Positions 50,472 through 59,083 of a DNA stretch of 64,000 bases are shown here, piece after piece. The stretch comes from Archangium lansingense (GTDB lineage Bacteria; Myxococcota; Myxococcia; Myxococcales; Myxococcaceae): the NCBI RefSeq assembly GCF_026626635.1, contig NZ_JAPNKA010000001.1, forward strand, positions 7,192,001-7,256,000, in the 5' to 3' direction. The translations under genes were made by a program, and so were the position numbers. A model generated the notes under the pieces. The model was given only the letters and a program-made list of their open reading frames with translations, was not told the DNA's origin and ran no database searches. Numbering within the stretch: position 1 is the first letter of the stretch; each line of letters opens with the position of its first letter.

Positions 50472-52328
50472 ATGTCCTCGACCAAGCTGAACCGCCTGAC
50501 CCGCTGGGGGAGCGCCGCCCTCGCCCTGAGCCTCGTCCCCGGATGCAGCACCTCGCCTGGCGCGAGGGCTACCGCCGACACCGCGCAGTCCGTCGAGTGG
50601 AAGTCCCAGACGCACGAGTCCTCGAAGGACAAGGCGCCCCCTCCTGCCCCAGTGGAAGCCGGGCCCGCCCAGGAAGAGACCGAGGCCGCTCCGACAGTGG
50701 GCGCCGTGATGTACGAGAAGGCCGAGGCCTCCGACGCGAAGGCCGACGTCGCCATGCCGAGCCCGAAGCAGGCACCCGCCAAGGGGGGGGCCGTGGCCTA
50801 TCCGGAGCGCCGCCGCGAGGCGGTGGAGAGAAAGCCCGCCGAGCCGATGGTCGACGCTCTGGCCGGCGCTCCCGCCGCCCCCACCACGCCACCACCTCCT
50901 CCGGCGAGGTCGCTGCCGCCGCCGGGGAACACGGCCATGCAGCCGGAGCCCCCATCGCAAGGCAATAGCTTCACCCACCACGCCGCCAATGCCTTCACCG
51001 AGACGGCGAAGGACCGGTTCTCCACCTTCGCGGTGGACGTGGACACGGCGTCGTACGCGGTGTCGCGCCGCTACCTCAACCAGGGGGCCCTGCCGCCGCA
51101 CGCGGCTGTCCGGGTCGAGGAGTTCGTCAACTACTTCAAGTACCGCTACACGCCGCCCGAGCAGGGGGCCTTCACCGTGCACCTCGAGGGCGCGCCCTCC
51201 CCTTTCAACGCGAGCCGCCAGTTCGTGCGCGTGGGTGTACAGGGCAAGATCGTCTCGCGGTCGCAGCGTAAGCCCGCGCACCTGGTCTTCCTGGTGGACA
51301 CCAGCGGCTCCATGAGCCAGCAGGACAAGCTGCCGCTGGCCAAGGAGGCGATGAAGCTGGCGGTGAAGAACCTCAACGAGAACGACACGGTGGCCATCGT
51401 CACCTACGCGGGCAACACCCGGGACGTGCTCTCGCCCACGCCGGCCACGAACCTGGAGGCCATCTACAAGGCCATCGACACGCTGGAGTCCGGCGGCGGC
51501 ACGGCCATGGGCTCGGGCATGCAGATGGCGTACAAGCACGCGGTGAAGAAGGCCTCGGGCAACGCCGTGGCGCGCGTGGTGGTGCTCACGGACGGTGACG
51601 CCAACATCGGCCCCAACGTCTCCGCGGACGCCATGCTCAACAGCATTCAGGGCTACGTGAAGGAGGGCGTGACCCTGTCCGCCATCGGCTTCGGCATGGG
51701 CAACTACCGGGACGATCTGATGGAGAAGCTGGCCAACAAGGGCAACGGCAACTGCTTCTACATCGACAGCTACAAGGAGGCGAAGAAGGTCTTCGAGACG
51801 CAGCTCACCGGGACGCTGGAGGTGATCGCCAAGGACGTGAAGCTCCAGGTGGAGTTCGATCCGAAGATGGTGAGCCGCTACCGGCTGGTGGGCTACGAGA
51901 ACCGGGACATCGCGGACAAGGACTTCCGCGACGACAAGGTGGACGCGGGTGAGATTGGCGCGGGCCACAGCGTCACGGCGGTGTACGAGGTGGAGCTGAC
52001 GGGCGAGAAGGCGCCGCTGGGTACGGTGCGCATCCGCGCCAAGGCGCCCAACGGCACCGAGGCAGCCGAGCAGGCCTTCCCCTTCGAGCAGCGGATGATG
52101 CGTGCGACGCTGGATGGAGCCTCGGCGGACTTCCGCTTCGCACTGGCGGTGGCGGCCACGGCGGACGTGCTTCGCGGCAGCCCGAGCGCCCAGGGGTGGA
52201 ACCTGGCCACGGTGCAGAAGCTCGCCGAGGGTGCTGTCGAGGGCCAGGCGGACCGCGAGGAGTTCACGAAGCTGGTGGCTCGGGCGCGCGGCCTGCTGGG
52301 TAGCTCCATGGCTCGCGACGGCCGCTGA
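50472..52328 (+). CDS. YfbK-like VWA-domain lipoprotein
   Basis: The 618-residue protein has a lipoprotein signal (LSLVPGC), a Pro/Ala/Glu-rich linker of about 150 residues, the YfbK N-terminal domain (FSTFAVDVDTASYAVSRRYL), a von Willebrand A domain with an intact MIDAS (DTSGSMS, later TDGDANIG), and the C-terminal DUF3520 region. VWA domains bind ligands through a metal ion; the partner is unknown. It starts 60 bases after the acyltransferase-like gene with GGAG upstream. Confidence 0.92.
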   Translation: MSSTKLNRLTRWGSAALALSLVPGCSTSPGARATADTAQSVEWKSQTHESSKDKAPPPAPVEAGPAQEETEAAPTVGAVMYEKAEASDAKADVAMPSPKQAPAKGGAVAYPERRREAVERKPAEPMVDALAGAPAAPTTPPPPPARSLPPPGNTAMQPEPPSQGNSFTHHAANAFTETAKDRFSTFAVDVDTASYAVSRRYLNQGALPPHAAVRVEEFVNYFKYRYTPPEQGAFTVHLEGAPSPFNASRQFVRVGVQGKIVSRSQRKPAHLVFLVDTSGSMSQQDKLPLAKEAMKLAVKNLNENDTVAIVTYAGNTRDVLSPTPATNLEAIYKAIDTLESGGGTAMGSGMQMAYKHAVKKASGNAVARVVVLTDGDANIGPNVSADAMLNSIQGYVKEGVTLSAIGFGMGNYRDDLMEKLANKGNGNCFYIDSYKEAKKVFETQLTGTLEVIAKDVKLQVEFDPKMVSRYRLVGYENRDIADKDFRDDKVDAGEIGAGHSVTAVYEVELTGEKAPLGTVRIRAKAPNGTEAAEQAFPFEQRMMRATLDGASADFRFALAVAATADVLRGSPSAQGWNLATVQKLAEGAVEGQADREEFTKLVARARGLLGSSMARDGR

Positions 52329-52530
52329 GCCAATGAAGATGTGGAACGGCCCCAGCCTTCCGCCCGTTCTTCTATCACCTCTCGAAACGGGAGGCTGCAC
52401 CTCCCGAGGCGCTCCAACCCGGCCTGGGATGCGTAGCCCGGGCGTGGGCGTCTCTCACTACCTGGTGGGGTGGAGGAAGGAGCGAACCCCCCGGAGTCAT
52501 GGACGGACCCGGGGGCTGCCGCGCCATCTC

Positions 52531-53298
52531 TCAGTAGAGGTAGTTCAGCGCGATGATGTCGTATTGGCTGAACTGGCCGGTTGCGCTCGAGCTGAAGCAG
52601 GAGTTGAAGAGCGAGTTCGGATCGCTGGTCGGCGTCCCGGGGATGGGGATGGCGCCCACGCCGGCGGTGCCCTCGCTGGTGGCGGGGCCGCCGCAGCTGA
52701 TGGCCCGGTTGTAGTAGTCCGAGTGGCGCATACCGATGGTGTGGCCAATCTCGTGGGTGATGACGTGCTTGTTCACGCCCGCGCTGTAGCTCTGCAGGCC
52801 GGTGCCGATGTTGATGGTGCCGTAGGGCAGGCCGCCCGAGGGAAAGCCCGCGGAGCCGCCGGTGCCGGACATGGTCGTCGCGGTGATGTTCGCGCTGCAG
52901 CCGGTGCCCCCGCGCTGGAAGGTGATGCGGAGCCCCAGCGCATTGTAGTTCGCGATGGCCGCATCCAGGCCCTGGATCAGGCGGCTGTAGCTGTTGAACG
53001 TGGAGGTGGGGTGGATGCAGATCCTCGTCACGCTCGAGCCGACGCGATTGATCGTGGCGTATTGCTCCTTGCTCCCCTCGCCGGGCTGGAGCAGCTCGCG
53101 CGACGCCTCGAGGGTCACGTGAGCGTCGTTGCCCACGACCACCTGGCCATCGACAACCTGGATGTCGTCGGCCGGAAAGCCGGCCTCGAGCAGGTTGGAG
53201 ACGATCTCCTGGTTCTCGGCCTCCGGGCCGGCTCCGCAGCCGGCCAGCACCGCGCCACAGCTCACCACGAGGACTGCCGCTCGCTTGAACATTTTCAT
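52531..53298 (-). CDS. HEIGH metallopeptidase lipoprotein (M57-like)
   Basis: The 255-residue protein has a lipoprotein signal (SCGAVLAGC) and the metzincin-type motif HEIGHTIGMRH at residues 182-192, with three His ligands and the catalytic Glu183. The context VITHEIGHTIGMRHSDYYNR matches the dual-action HEIGH peptidases that are frequent in myxobacteria. A propeptide-like stretch precedes the domain. I use the ATG at 53298 (MKMFKRAAVLVV); the frame is open up to 53634 but the signal peptide fixes the start. Confidence 0.92.
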   Translation of the reverse strand: MKMFKRAAVLVVSCGAVLAGCGAGPEAENQEIVSNLLEAGFPADDIQVVDGQVVVGNDAHVTLEASRELLQPGEGSKEQYATINRVGSSVTRICIHPTSTFNSYSRLIQGLDAAIANYNALGLRITFQRGGTGCSANITATTMSGTGGSAGFPSGGLPYGTINIGTGLQSYSAGVNKHVITHEIGHTIGMRHSDYYNRAISCGGPATSEGTAGVGAIPIPGTPTSDPNSLFNSCFSSSATGQFSQYDIIALNYLY

Positions 53299-53776
53299 TT
53301 TCCCTTGAGTACTGGAGTGGGTCGCCGCCGCCTGGGGGTTCCAGCCACGACGGCGCGCCCTGCCCATGAGCAACCCTCGGGCCAACACCTGGGCACTCGG
53401 GAAAACAGGGACTTGGTTGTCAATGCAAGTTTGGCCCTGGAGCATGGATGCACCAGCCGTCCTGGGACTCCTTGTAATGAGTCCTGACGTTTCCCGGTGA
53501 ATCGTCCATTGACTCAAGGGGTTGCGCGCACGACCGCCGGATCGTCCGAGTCTCGGACGGTGTGCACACCCATTCCGATCACTGCGTCCGCGACAGGGTG
53601 AAGCTGTGCCGGAGGGGCACACCCCTCGGCACAACTCTCACAGCGCACCCGCGCGAAGCCGTGCGCCAACACTCCACACGCCAGGTACCTGGCGTGCGTC
53701 CCGCTCCACGTACTGGGGCAGGCCGCGCCCCAGCTCGCTCGCCTCCGCCAGCAGCGTGGCAACCCATGGGCCTCCC
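53299..53776. other. Gene-poor stretch with transposase scrap
   Basis: This 478-base gap has no complete gene. It contains the promoter side of the HEIGH peptidase and, at about 53600-53770, a decayed IS91-type transposase fragment. The rest (53299-53595) shows nothing I can name. Confidence 0.6.
53600..53770 (-). pseudogene. IS91-family transposase N-terminal zinc-domain remnant
   Basis: On the minus strand the stretch reads LGRGLPQYVERDAR in one frame and, after a frame break, YLACGVLAHGFARVRCESCA in another. Together these match the N-terminal zinc-binding region of IS91/ISCR-type Y2 transposases (CGVLAHGFARVRC followed by CxxC). The rest of the transposase is missing. It is a relic, not an active element. 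Confidence 0.72.
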
Positions 53777-54694
53777 TCAGAGCAGCGGGCCGCGGAAGAC
53801 GATGGCGCCGGGAAGTGGCCGGTAGCCCATCACCTCGTTGAGGTGGCGGATGGGCGCGTTCCCCACGACGTTCTCCGTCACCAGCCGCTTGAAGCCAGCC
53901 TTCTTGGCGCCGGCGATCTGCGCCCGTTTGAGCGCGCTCGCGATCCCCCGCCCACGCCAGGCCCGCTTCACGCCCGTGAGACTGTGGAAAGCCACCCCGC
54001 GCCGGGCGCGCTGCAGCACCGCATAACCCACCACCTCGGCTCCATGCAGGGCGACGAAGGTCAGGTCGGGCGTGTGGATGGGCCGGTCGATGTCGGAGGC
54101 TCGCCACTCCTCGAAGGTGCCCACCTCGTCCGCCTCGTCCACGGGCATGTCGGGGATGGCCTCCAGCGCCACCTGGTACATGCCGGGCAGCAGGTCATCC
54201 CGCCCCTCACGGGTGGTGAAGGTGATGCCCGGGGGCGGACACACCTCGGGCATGGGCAAGCCGTCCAGCTCGAGCACGAGCTCCACGTGCCGGGCAACCT
54301 CCTTGTAGCCGCGGTTGCCCAGGTAGCGCAGCGCCCCCTCCTGGGACTCGTAGGCCTCGAACTCCAGCCCCTCCATCCCGAGCCCGCGCGCGTGCGCGGA
54401 GAGAGCTCGGTGGAGCCTCGTTCCCAGCCCATGCCTCCGGTGCTCGCCCAGCACCCAGATACCGGCCACGGCACACGGGGTCCCACCATCACCGCCGGGC
54501 TGCCGGACGAAGGCGGCGCCCACGGGCACGCCCTCCAGCCGCAGCACGTAGTCCACCCGGCCCGCCTGGACCTCGCGCAGATAGCGGATGTCCTCGAACG
54601 AGGTCACCCCCCAAACATCCGCTGCGTCCACCACCTCCGCCCAGGCGCGAAGCGAGGTGTCGTCCTGGACGGTTTCAATCGAGATCCGGTGCAT
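53777..54694 (-). CDS. Tandem GNAT acetyltransferase
   Basis: The 305-residue protein carries two GNAT folds. The first has acetyl-CoA loop motif VLGEHRRHGLGTRLHRAL (about 85-100); the second has VKRAWRGRGIASALKRAQIA (about 240-260), with NxxxxxLNExMGY (NAPIRHLNEVMGYRP) near the end. GNATs move an acetyl group to amines; the substrate is not evident. The ATG at 54694 has GGAGG eight bases upstream; longer frames to 54787 are unsupported. It is a single gene, downstream of the EcsC fragment on the same strand. Confidence 0.92.
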   Translation of the reverse strand: MHRISIETVQDDTSLRAWAEVVDAADVWGVTSFEDIRYLREVQAGRVDYVLRLEGVPVGAAFVRQPGGDGGTPCAVAGIWVLGEHRRHGLGTRLHRALSAHARGLGMEGLEFEAYESQEGALRYLGNRGYKEVARHVELVLELDGLPMPEVCPPPGITFTTREGRDDLLPGMYQVALEAIPDMPVDEADEVGTFEEWRASDIDRPIHTPDLTFVALHGAEVVGYAVLQRARRGVAFHSLTGVKRAWRGRGIASALKRAQIAGAKKAGFKRLVTENVVGNAPIRHLNEVMGYRPLPGAIVFRGPLL

Positions 54695-54851
54695 GCGGTC
54701 GTACCTCCTCGGGCTCCCCTCGCTTCGCCTCCGCCCAGCCCTTCTCTCACGGGCTGGCCGTGGTGCTGAACGCCCGACGGCGCGCACGACTTCGAGGGCG
54801 CGTCCGCGACGAAGAGGGCGATGAAAACTACGGGGTCCACTTTACTCTACT

Positions 54852-55298
54852 CTACGAGTTCTCGTACCCCTCGCCAAAGTCCTCAGCAGGGGCCTCCTCC
54901 ACCGTTTCCTCGATGATGTCGGCCCCGTACTTCCGCGCGAGAAACCGCTCACGGTAAAGGAAGTAAGCCGCGTCACATACCTTGGAGGTGTAGTAGGCAT
55001 TGAAGCCTCCTCCGATTGCGGCGCCAGCCACGGGAAGTGCCTGCGCGAGCTTCGCCTTCGTGAGGCGGATTGCCAGCGCCTTCGCGATGCGCTGCACGAT
55101 CTGGACGAAGACGTGCTTCTCCAACTCCTTCCATGTCTTCTTCTGCGCCACCTGCTTCGCGATCTTGACCAACTGAGACATCGCCACCGTTTTCGCGGCG
55201 TCCGAAGGAGAGGAAGCGAATCCGAGCAAGTGGAGTGCGAAGAGCCGCTCCTCCTGCCGACTGATGTCAAAGCCGCAGTAGGTCGCGTACTCCCCCAC
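54852..55298 (-). CDS. EcsC-family protein, N-terminally truncated
   Basis: The 148 residues match only the C-terminal half of EcsC domains (QALPVAGAAIGGGFNAYYTS then VCDAAYFLYRERFL), whereas the family domain is about 220-240 residues. Upstream of the GTG at 55298 the same frame still reads EcsC-like residues (FSLCLPLTRSRIAVGEYA) back to an in-frame TGA near 55370, with no good start. So the gene has probably lost its 5' half, possibly when the neighbouring divergent gene arrived. It may be a pseudogene. Confidence 0.7.
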   Translation of the reverse strand: MGEYATYCGFDISRQEERLFALHLLGFASSPSDAAKTVAMSQLVKIAKQVAQKKTWKELEKHVFVQIVQRIAKALAIRLTKAKLAQALPVAGAAIGGGFNAYYTSKVCDAAYFLYRERFLARKYGADIIEETVEEAPAEDFGEGYENS

Positions 55299-55427
55299 GG
55301 CGATGCGGCTGCGCGTGAGCGGCAGGCAGAGCGAAAAGCCGTTCCCATGAGCGCCAGGGCGAGTACCCTCTCAGACTTCTCGCCTCATCGAGCTGCTCTT
55401 CCAGACAATCCGAGAGAGAGTCACCCC

Positions 55428-56672
55428 GTGATCAAAAGAGTCCTGACCTGCGCCATTCTTCTGTCCGCAACCGCCTGTGAACCGCCGGACGAGCCTCCCG
55501 AGAAGCCCAGGCCCCTCAAGGCCGTGCTCTTTCCATACATCCCGGACTCAGCGGGCGATGGGTTCGCCAGCCTCGAGCAGGCGCTCGAAAAAGGCTTCGA
55601 GGATCAGCACCCGGGCATCGACCTGGACATCGTGTTCGACGTGAACCTCGACGTGTATGACCTGAGCGAGGGGGGCACCCTGAACCAGCTCCTCGGCGAG
55701 GGAGAGGGGGCCGCGCAGGTCATCGAGATCGACACCCTGCTCCTCGGCGATCTCGTGTCCAGAGGCTGGATCCAACCCGTACAGGAGACCGCGGCGGAGG
55801 TGTACCCGGCCGCACGGCTGGCCGTCTCCATCGAGGGGAAGAGCTACGGCGTGCCGACCTACCTGTGCACGAACGTCGTCTATTCGGGAAGCACCCTCGT
55901 CCACTCCGCCACCGATGGCAGGTCGCTCGTCCGGGCGCTTTCCGACATCGCACCGGGGAAGCTCCCCCTCGCGACGAACTTCAGCGGGAGCTGGACGCTT
56001 CCCTCTTCGTACATGGACGCGTGGGCGGATACCTACCCAGCGGCTCAGCTCGCCAGTGCCATCGCGCTGCCCCTGGACGCGAAGGCCATGGACTCGTTCG
56101 AGGCGGTGGTGGACAGCTGTGCTCGAGAGCAGAGCAGCAACCCGTGCCTCGATGGAACCTACGCGGACAACACGCTGGCCGAGGAGGCTTTCGCGAAGGG
56201 GCAGGCCAACGGATTCATGGGCTACACGGAGCGCCTGTTCTTCATCCGCAAGGCCAATCCCGCGCTGCCTCTGCCCCAGGTCACCTCGGTGCCGCTCGGC
56301 GAGGGAACACACCCGGCGGTGTTCGTGGATGCGCTGGTGTTCAACTCGCACTGCACCGGAACGTGCCAGGGAGACGCCCAGGCGTTCGCGAAGTACATGA
56401 GCACTCCCGAGGTGCGGACCCTCATCGCGTTCAGCAAGGACGCGCCGGAAGGTGCGCTGCCCCGCTACCTGCTGCAAGCAAACCGGTCCTTCTATCAACA
56501 GGAGCCGGCGCGCTCCGACCCCATGTACCAGCAGTACGAGCCCTTCGTGAGCCATGGCAGGCCGTACCCCAACCAGGGCTTCCCGGAGAATCGCAAGGCG
56601 CTCCAGAAGGCCATCCTGGACGAGCTGGAGTACACCCCCGCCACCACGAGCACGCGGGCGGCGAAGAAGTGA
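55428..56672 (+). CDS. Probable thiaminase I (thiamine pyridinylase), lipoprotein
   Basis: The 414-residue protein starts at the GTG at 55428 (GAGAGAGAG upstream) with a lipoprotein signal (LLSATAC). The mature part has the periplasmic-binding-protein-like fold of thiaminase I, with YGVPTYLCTNVVYSG placing Cys147 where the family has its catalytic Cys. Thiaminase I splits thiamine by swapping the thiazole for another base. Four further Cys (SCAREQSSNPC, HCTGTC) suggest disulfides. No thi genes are adjacent. The alternative is a solute-binding protein of unknown ligand; the Cys context argues for the enzyme. Confidence 0.78.
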   Translation: MIKRVLTCAILLSATACEPPDEPPEKPRPLKAVLFPYIPDSAGDGFASLEQALEKGFEDQHPGIDLDIVFDVNLDVYDLSEGGTLNQLLGEGEGAAQVIEIDTLLLGDLVSRGWIQPVQETAAEVYPAARLAVSIEGKSYGVPTYLCTNVVYSGSTLVHSATDGRSLVRALSDIAPGKLPLATNFSGSWTLPSSYMDAWADTYPAAQLASAIALPLDAKAMDSFEAVVDSCAREQSSNPCLDGTYADNTLAEEAFAKGQANGFMGYTERLFFIRKANPALPLPQVTSVPLGEGTHPAVFVDALVFNSHCTGTCQGDAQAFAKYMSTPEVRTLIAFSKDAPEGALPRYLLQANRSFYQQEPARSDPMYQQYEPFVSHGRPYPNQGFPENRKALQKAILDELEYTPATTSTRAAKK

Positions 56673-56690
56673 CGGGGGCCCCGCGCGTAT

Positions 56691-56804
56691 CTACTCGAGG
56701 AGCGCCTCCAACTCCTCGAGAGTGACGTCCTTTGCTGCGCGGGCGCGACGAGTTGCTCGCCGCCGAGCAGTTGTCCCCACCCCGTCGAAGTAGGACACGC
56801 TCAC
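56691..56804 (-). CDS. Possible 37-residue protein coupled to the WG-repeat gene
   Basis: A GTG at 56804 overlaps the stop of the WG-repeat gene as GTGA, exactly the coupling seen at the next junction upstream. The product has a basic centre (TTARRRATRRARAAKD) and a helical acidic end (VTLEELEALLE). No homology is recognised. The overlap is the only positive evidence, so it may not be real. Confidence 0.35.
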   Translation of the reverse strand: MSVSYFDGVGTTARRRATRRARAAKDVTLEELEALLE

Positions 56805-57703
56805 TCGGCGCGCAACACAACGGCGCGCCCGTGGGAGAAGGGCTGGGCCACGGCGAAGCGAGGCGTCACCGCCCAGCTTCCATCCGGCCGGATGTAGCCA
56901 AACAAGCCGCCATCCTTCACGGCGGCCAGGCCCTCGGAGAACGCGCCATTCACCGCCTCGAAGCGGGGCTCGATGACCTGGGCCCCCTTCTTGTCGATGA
57001 AGCCATAGCGCCCCTTCACCTTCACCCGGGCGAGCCCCTCGTTGAACCAGCACTCGGACAGCCCGCCCTCCCAGTAGGAGAGCGTGGGCTCCAGCACCCA
57101 CGCGCCGGCCTCGTCCACGAAGCCGAACTTCTCTCCCTTCATCACCAGCGCGAGGCCCTCCGAGAACGCGGAACTCATCGTCTCGAAGGGATAGGTGGCG
57201 AGGCACGTTCCCTCCGGGTCGATGAGGCGCTGGCGCTCACCCTTGGGGGGCTTCTTGAGGGTGACCAGCGCCTTGCCCTTCAGGAAGGGGCGGGCCAGTC
57301 CTCCTCCGAAGCCATCCAGCACCACCTCGCCCTGGGGATTGATGTAGCCGTCCGAGGCCTTCGCCCCGTAGCGCATCACCGGAGCAAGCCCCGAGCCGAA
57401 GCGGCCCACGTTCGAGTACGAGGCTCCCGCGATGACGTACCTGGTGAAGTTGGCCTTGAACGCCACCGGCAACACGAGCGTGCCCTGCGCGTCGATGAAG
57501 CCCGTATCCGTCAGCGCCAGCCCGTCGCTGAAGCCCGTGAAGGCGCGCTTCACCTTCAGCATCTGCCGTCCCTTCACGTCGACGAAGGCCCAGCCATCCC
57601 CTGCCGGCATGCGGGCCAGCCCCTCGTTGAAGGCGAAGGGCGTTCCATGGGGGCTGGGGATGACCAGCTCCCCTGTCGTGTCGATGAAACCGTAGCGCGT
57701 CAC
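56801..57703 (-). CDS. WG-repeat protein
   Basis: The 300-residue protein consists of WG/KWG-type beta repeats of about 40-45 residues (YGFIDTTGELVIPSPHG, TGFIDAQGTLVLPVAF, FGFVDEAGAWVLEP, YGFIDKKGAQVIEPRF, FGYIRPDGSWAVTPRF), typically with the G-L-A-x-V motif between them. Such repeats form beta-propeller-like or solenoid binding surfaces; the partner is unknown. The GTG at 57703 overlaps the upstream stop as GTGA, fixing the start. No signal peptide is seen, so it is probably cytoplasmic. Confidence 0.88.
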   Translation of the reverse strand: MTRYGFIDTTGELVIPSPHGTPFAFNEGLARMPAGDGWAFVDVKGRQMLKVKRAFTGFSDGLALTDTGFIDAQGTLVLPVAFKANFTRYVIAGASYSNVGRFGSGLAPVMRYGAKASDGYINPQGEVVLDGFGGGLARPFLKGKALVTLKKPPKGERQRLIDPEGTCLATYPFETMSSAFSEGLALVMKGEKFGFVDEAGAWVLEPTLSYWEGGLSECWFNEGLARVKVKGRYGFIDKKGAQVIEPRFEAVNGAFSEGLAAVKDGGLFGYIRPDGSWAVTPRFAVAQPFSHGRAVVLRAE

Positions 57704-58308
57704 GGCAGCAGTGCTTCCTTCTTCAGCAGCTTCTTCGCAAGCGTGGAGTAGGACCACCCGCCCTCTTCATCCACGAGCCCCTTCTCGAGCAGCTTGCTCA
57801 GCTTGGGACCGATTTCACTGGAGTGGCCGACGAGGTGGTGGTCCGCGCGCACCTTCCCGATGGCGTCCTCGCGGTCATCCGCCACGACGAGGTTGGCGGA
57901 CAGCGTGTCGGCATAGGTGGAGTAGTCATTGTAGTAGGTCCACGCGACGCCCTTGAGCGTGAAGCCTCCGAGGACGACGACCTCGCCGTGAAAGAGGAGG
58001 TTGTCTGCCTCGAGCGAGCCGCCGACGAAGAGCAGGGAGTAGTCGAAGCCCTCGTGGATGATGTTGCCCTCCACCACCAGGTCACCGGCCACGAGCAGGC
58101 GCCCCTGGTCCTCGATGACGAGGTTGCCCTTCACCACGAGGCCGCCGTCGAAGTGCAGGTCCTCTCCCTCGGAAACCTTCAGGTCCTTGGCCACCTGCTT
58201 CACGGTGTCGGAGGGTGTCAGCTTCGCCTTGAGCGCGGCCCGCTTGGAGGCCGAGCCGGCCAGGTCGTGAAGCGAGGACTCCTGCAGCAACTTTTCGAAG
58301 AGCTTCAT
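57700..58308 (-). CDS. Polymer-forming/beta-solenoid-like protein, unknown function
   Basis: The 202-residue protein has an N-terminal helical segment (MKLFEKLLQESSLHDLAG), then a run of short hydrophobic beta repeats (DGGLVVKGNLVIEDQGRLLV, AGDLVVEGNIIHEGFDYSLL, GEVVVLGGFTLKGV) resembling bactofilin-type or polymer-forming proteins, and a Lys-rich C-terminus. I choose the ATG at 58308 with GGGAG upstream; the frame is open to 58410. It is translationally coupled to the WG-repeat gene and follows the SDR gene by 13 bases. Confidence 0.75.
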   Translation of the reverse strand: MKLFEKLLQESSLHDLAGSASKRAALKAKLTPSDTVKQVAKDLKVSEGEDLHFDGGLVVKGNLVIEDQGRLLVAGDLVVEGNIIHEGFDYSLLFVGGSLEADNLLFHGEVVVLGGFTLKGVAWTYYNDYSTYADTLSANLVVADDREDAIGKVRADHHLVGHSSEIGPKLSKLLEKGLVDEEGGWSYSTLAKKLLKKEALLP

Positions 58309-58321
58309 GTTTCTCCCGGCG

Positions 58322-59083
58322 CTACTGGGCGACCAGGCCTCCATCCACCGGAAGCGCGGCACCCGTGATGAAGGACGCCGCGCCCGAGCACAGCCACACC
58401 AGGGCCTCACCCACCTCCTCCGGCTCCGCCATCCGACCCACCGGCTCCGCTGCCACCACGGCGGCCTCGATCTCCGGGTGGCCGGCGGTGGCCGCAGTGA
58501 TCATGGGCGTGCGGGTGACCCCCGGACACACCGCGTTGATGCGGATGTTCGCCTTCGCGTACTCCAGCGCGGCCGTCTTCGTGAGCCCCAGCACTCCGTG
58601 CTTGGCGGCCACATACGCCGGTGCCATCGGGACACCCACCAGCCCCGCTGCCGAGGCGGTGTTGACGATGCTGCCGCCCCCCTGCTTCAGCATCTGCTGG
58701 ATCTCCTGCTTCATGCACAGCCACACCCCCTTGAGGTTGGTGGCGATGACCCGGTCCCACATGTCCTCGGGGTAGTCCCCCGTGGGGAGCATGATCCCGG
58801 AGATGCCCGCGTTGTTCACGGCGCAGTCCAGCCGCCCGAACGCCTCCACCGCGCCGCGAATGAGCGCCTCCACCTCCGCGGGCTTCGAGATGTCGCAGCG
58901 GATGAAGCGTGCCTCGCCCCCCTGCTTCTGGATGGTCGCCACGGTCTCCTCACCACCGGCGACATTGATGTCGGAGACAATCACCCGCGCCCCCTCACGT
59001 GCGAACAGCACCGCCGCCGCACGGCCAATCCCCGAACCCGCCCCCGTCACGAGCGCTGCCTTACCTTCCATTCTCCTGCTCAT
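58322..59083 (-). CDS. Short-chain dehydrogenase/reductase
   Basis: The 253-residue classical SDR has the cofactor motif TGAGSGIG (residues 13-20), NNAG, Ser in NTASAAG and the catalytic Tyr157-xxx-Lys161 (YVAAK), so it should be active on NAD(P)H with an unknown alcohol or ketone. The Asp in VSDINVAGG suggests NAD over NADP. The ATG at 59083 (MSRRMEGKAALV) has GGGGGAG upstream. It is the first gene of a same-strand run with the beta-solenoid and WG-repeat genes. Confidence 0.94.
   Translation of the reverse strand: MSRRMEGKAALVTGAGSGIGRAAAVLFAREGARVIVSDINVAGGEETVATIQKQGGEARFIRCDISKPAEVEALIRGAVEAFGRLDCAVNNAGISGIMLPTGDYPEDMWDRVIATNLKGVWLCMKQEIQQMLKQGGGSIVNTASAAGLVGVPMAPAYVAAKHGVLGLTKTAALEYAKANIRINAVCPGVTRTPMITAATAGHPEIEAAVVAAEPVGRMAEPEEVGEALVWLCSGAASFITGAALPVDGGLVAQ

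Noticed and set aside
49062..52400. 1112-codon minus-strand frame
   Set aside because: Antisense to the DUF3105, HGSNAT-like and VWA genes, which have signal peptides, ribosome-binding sites and known domains.
53514..54107. Complete 197-codon gene upstream-overlapping the GNAT gene
   Set aside because: Most of it is antisense-frame noise within the GNAT gene; only its C-terminal part is meaningful, as an IS91 transposase fragment.
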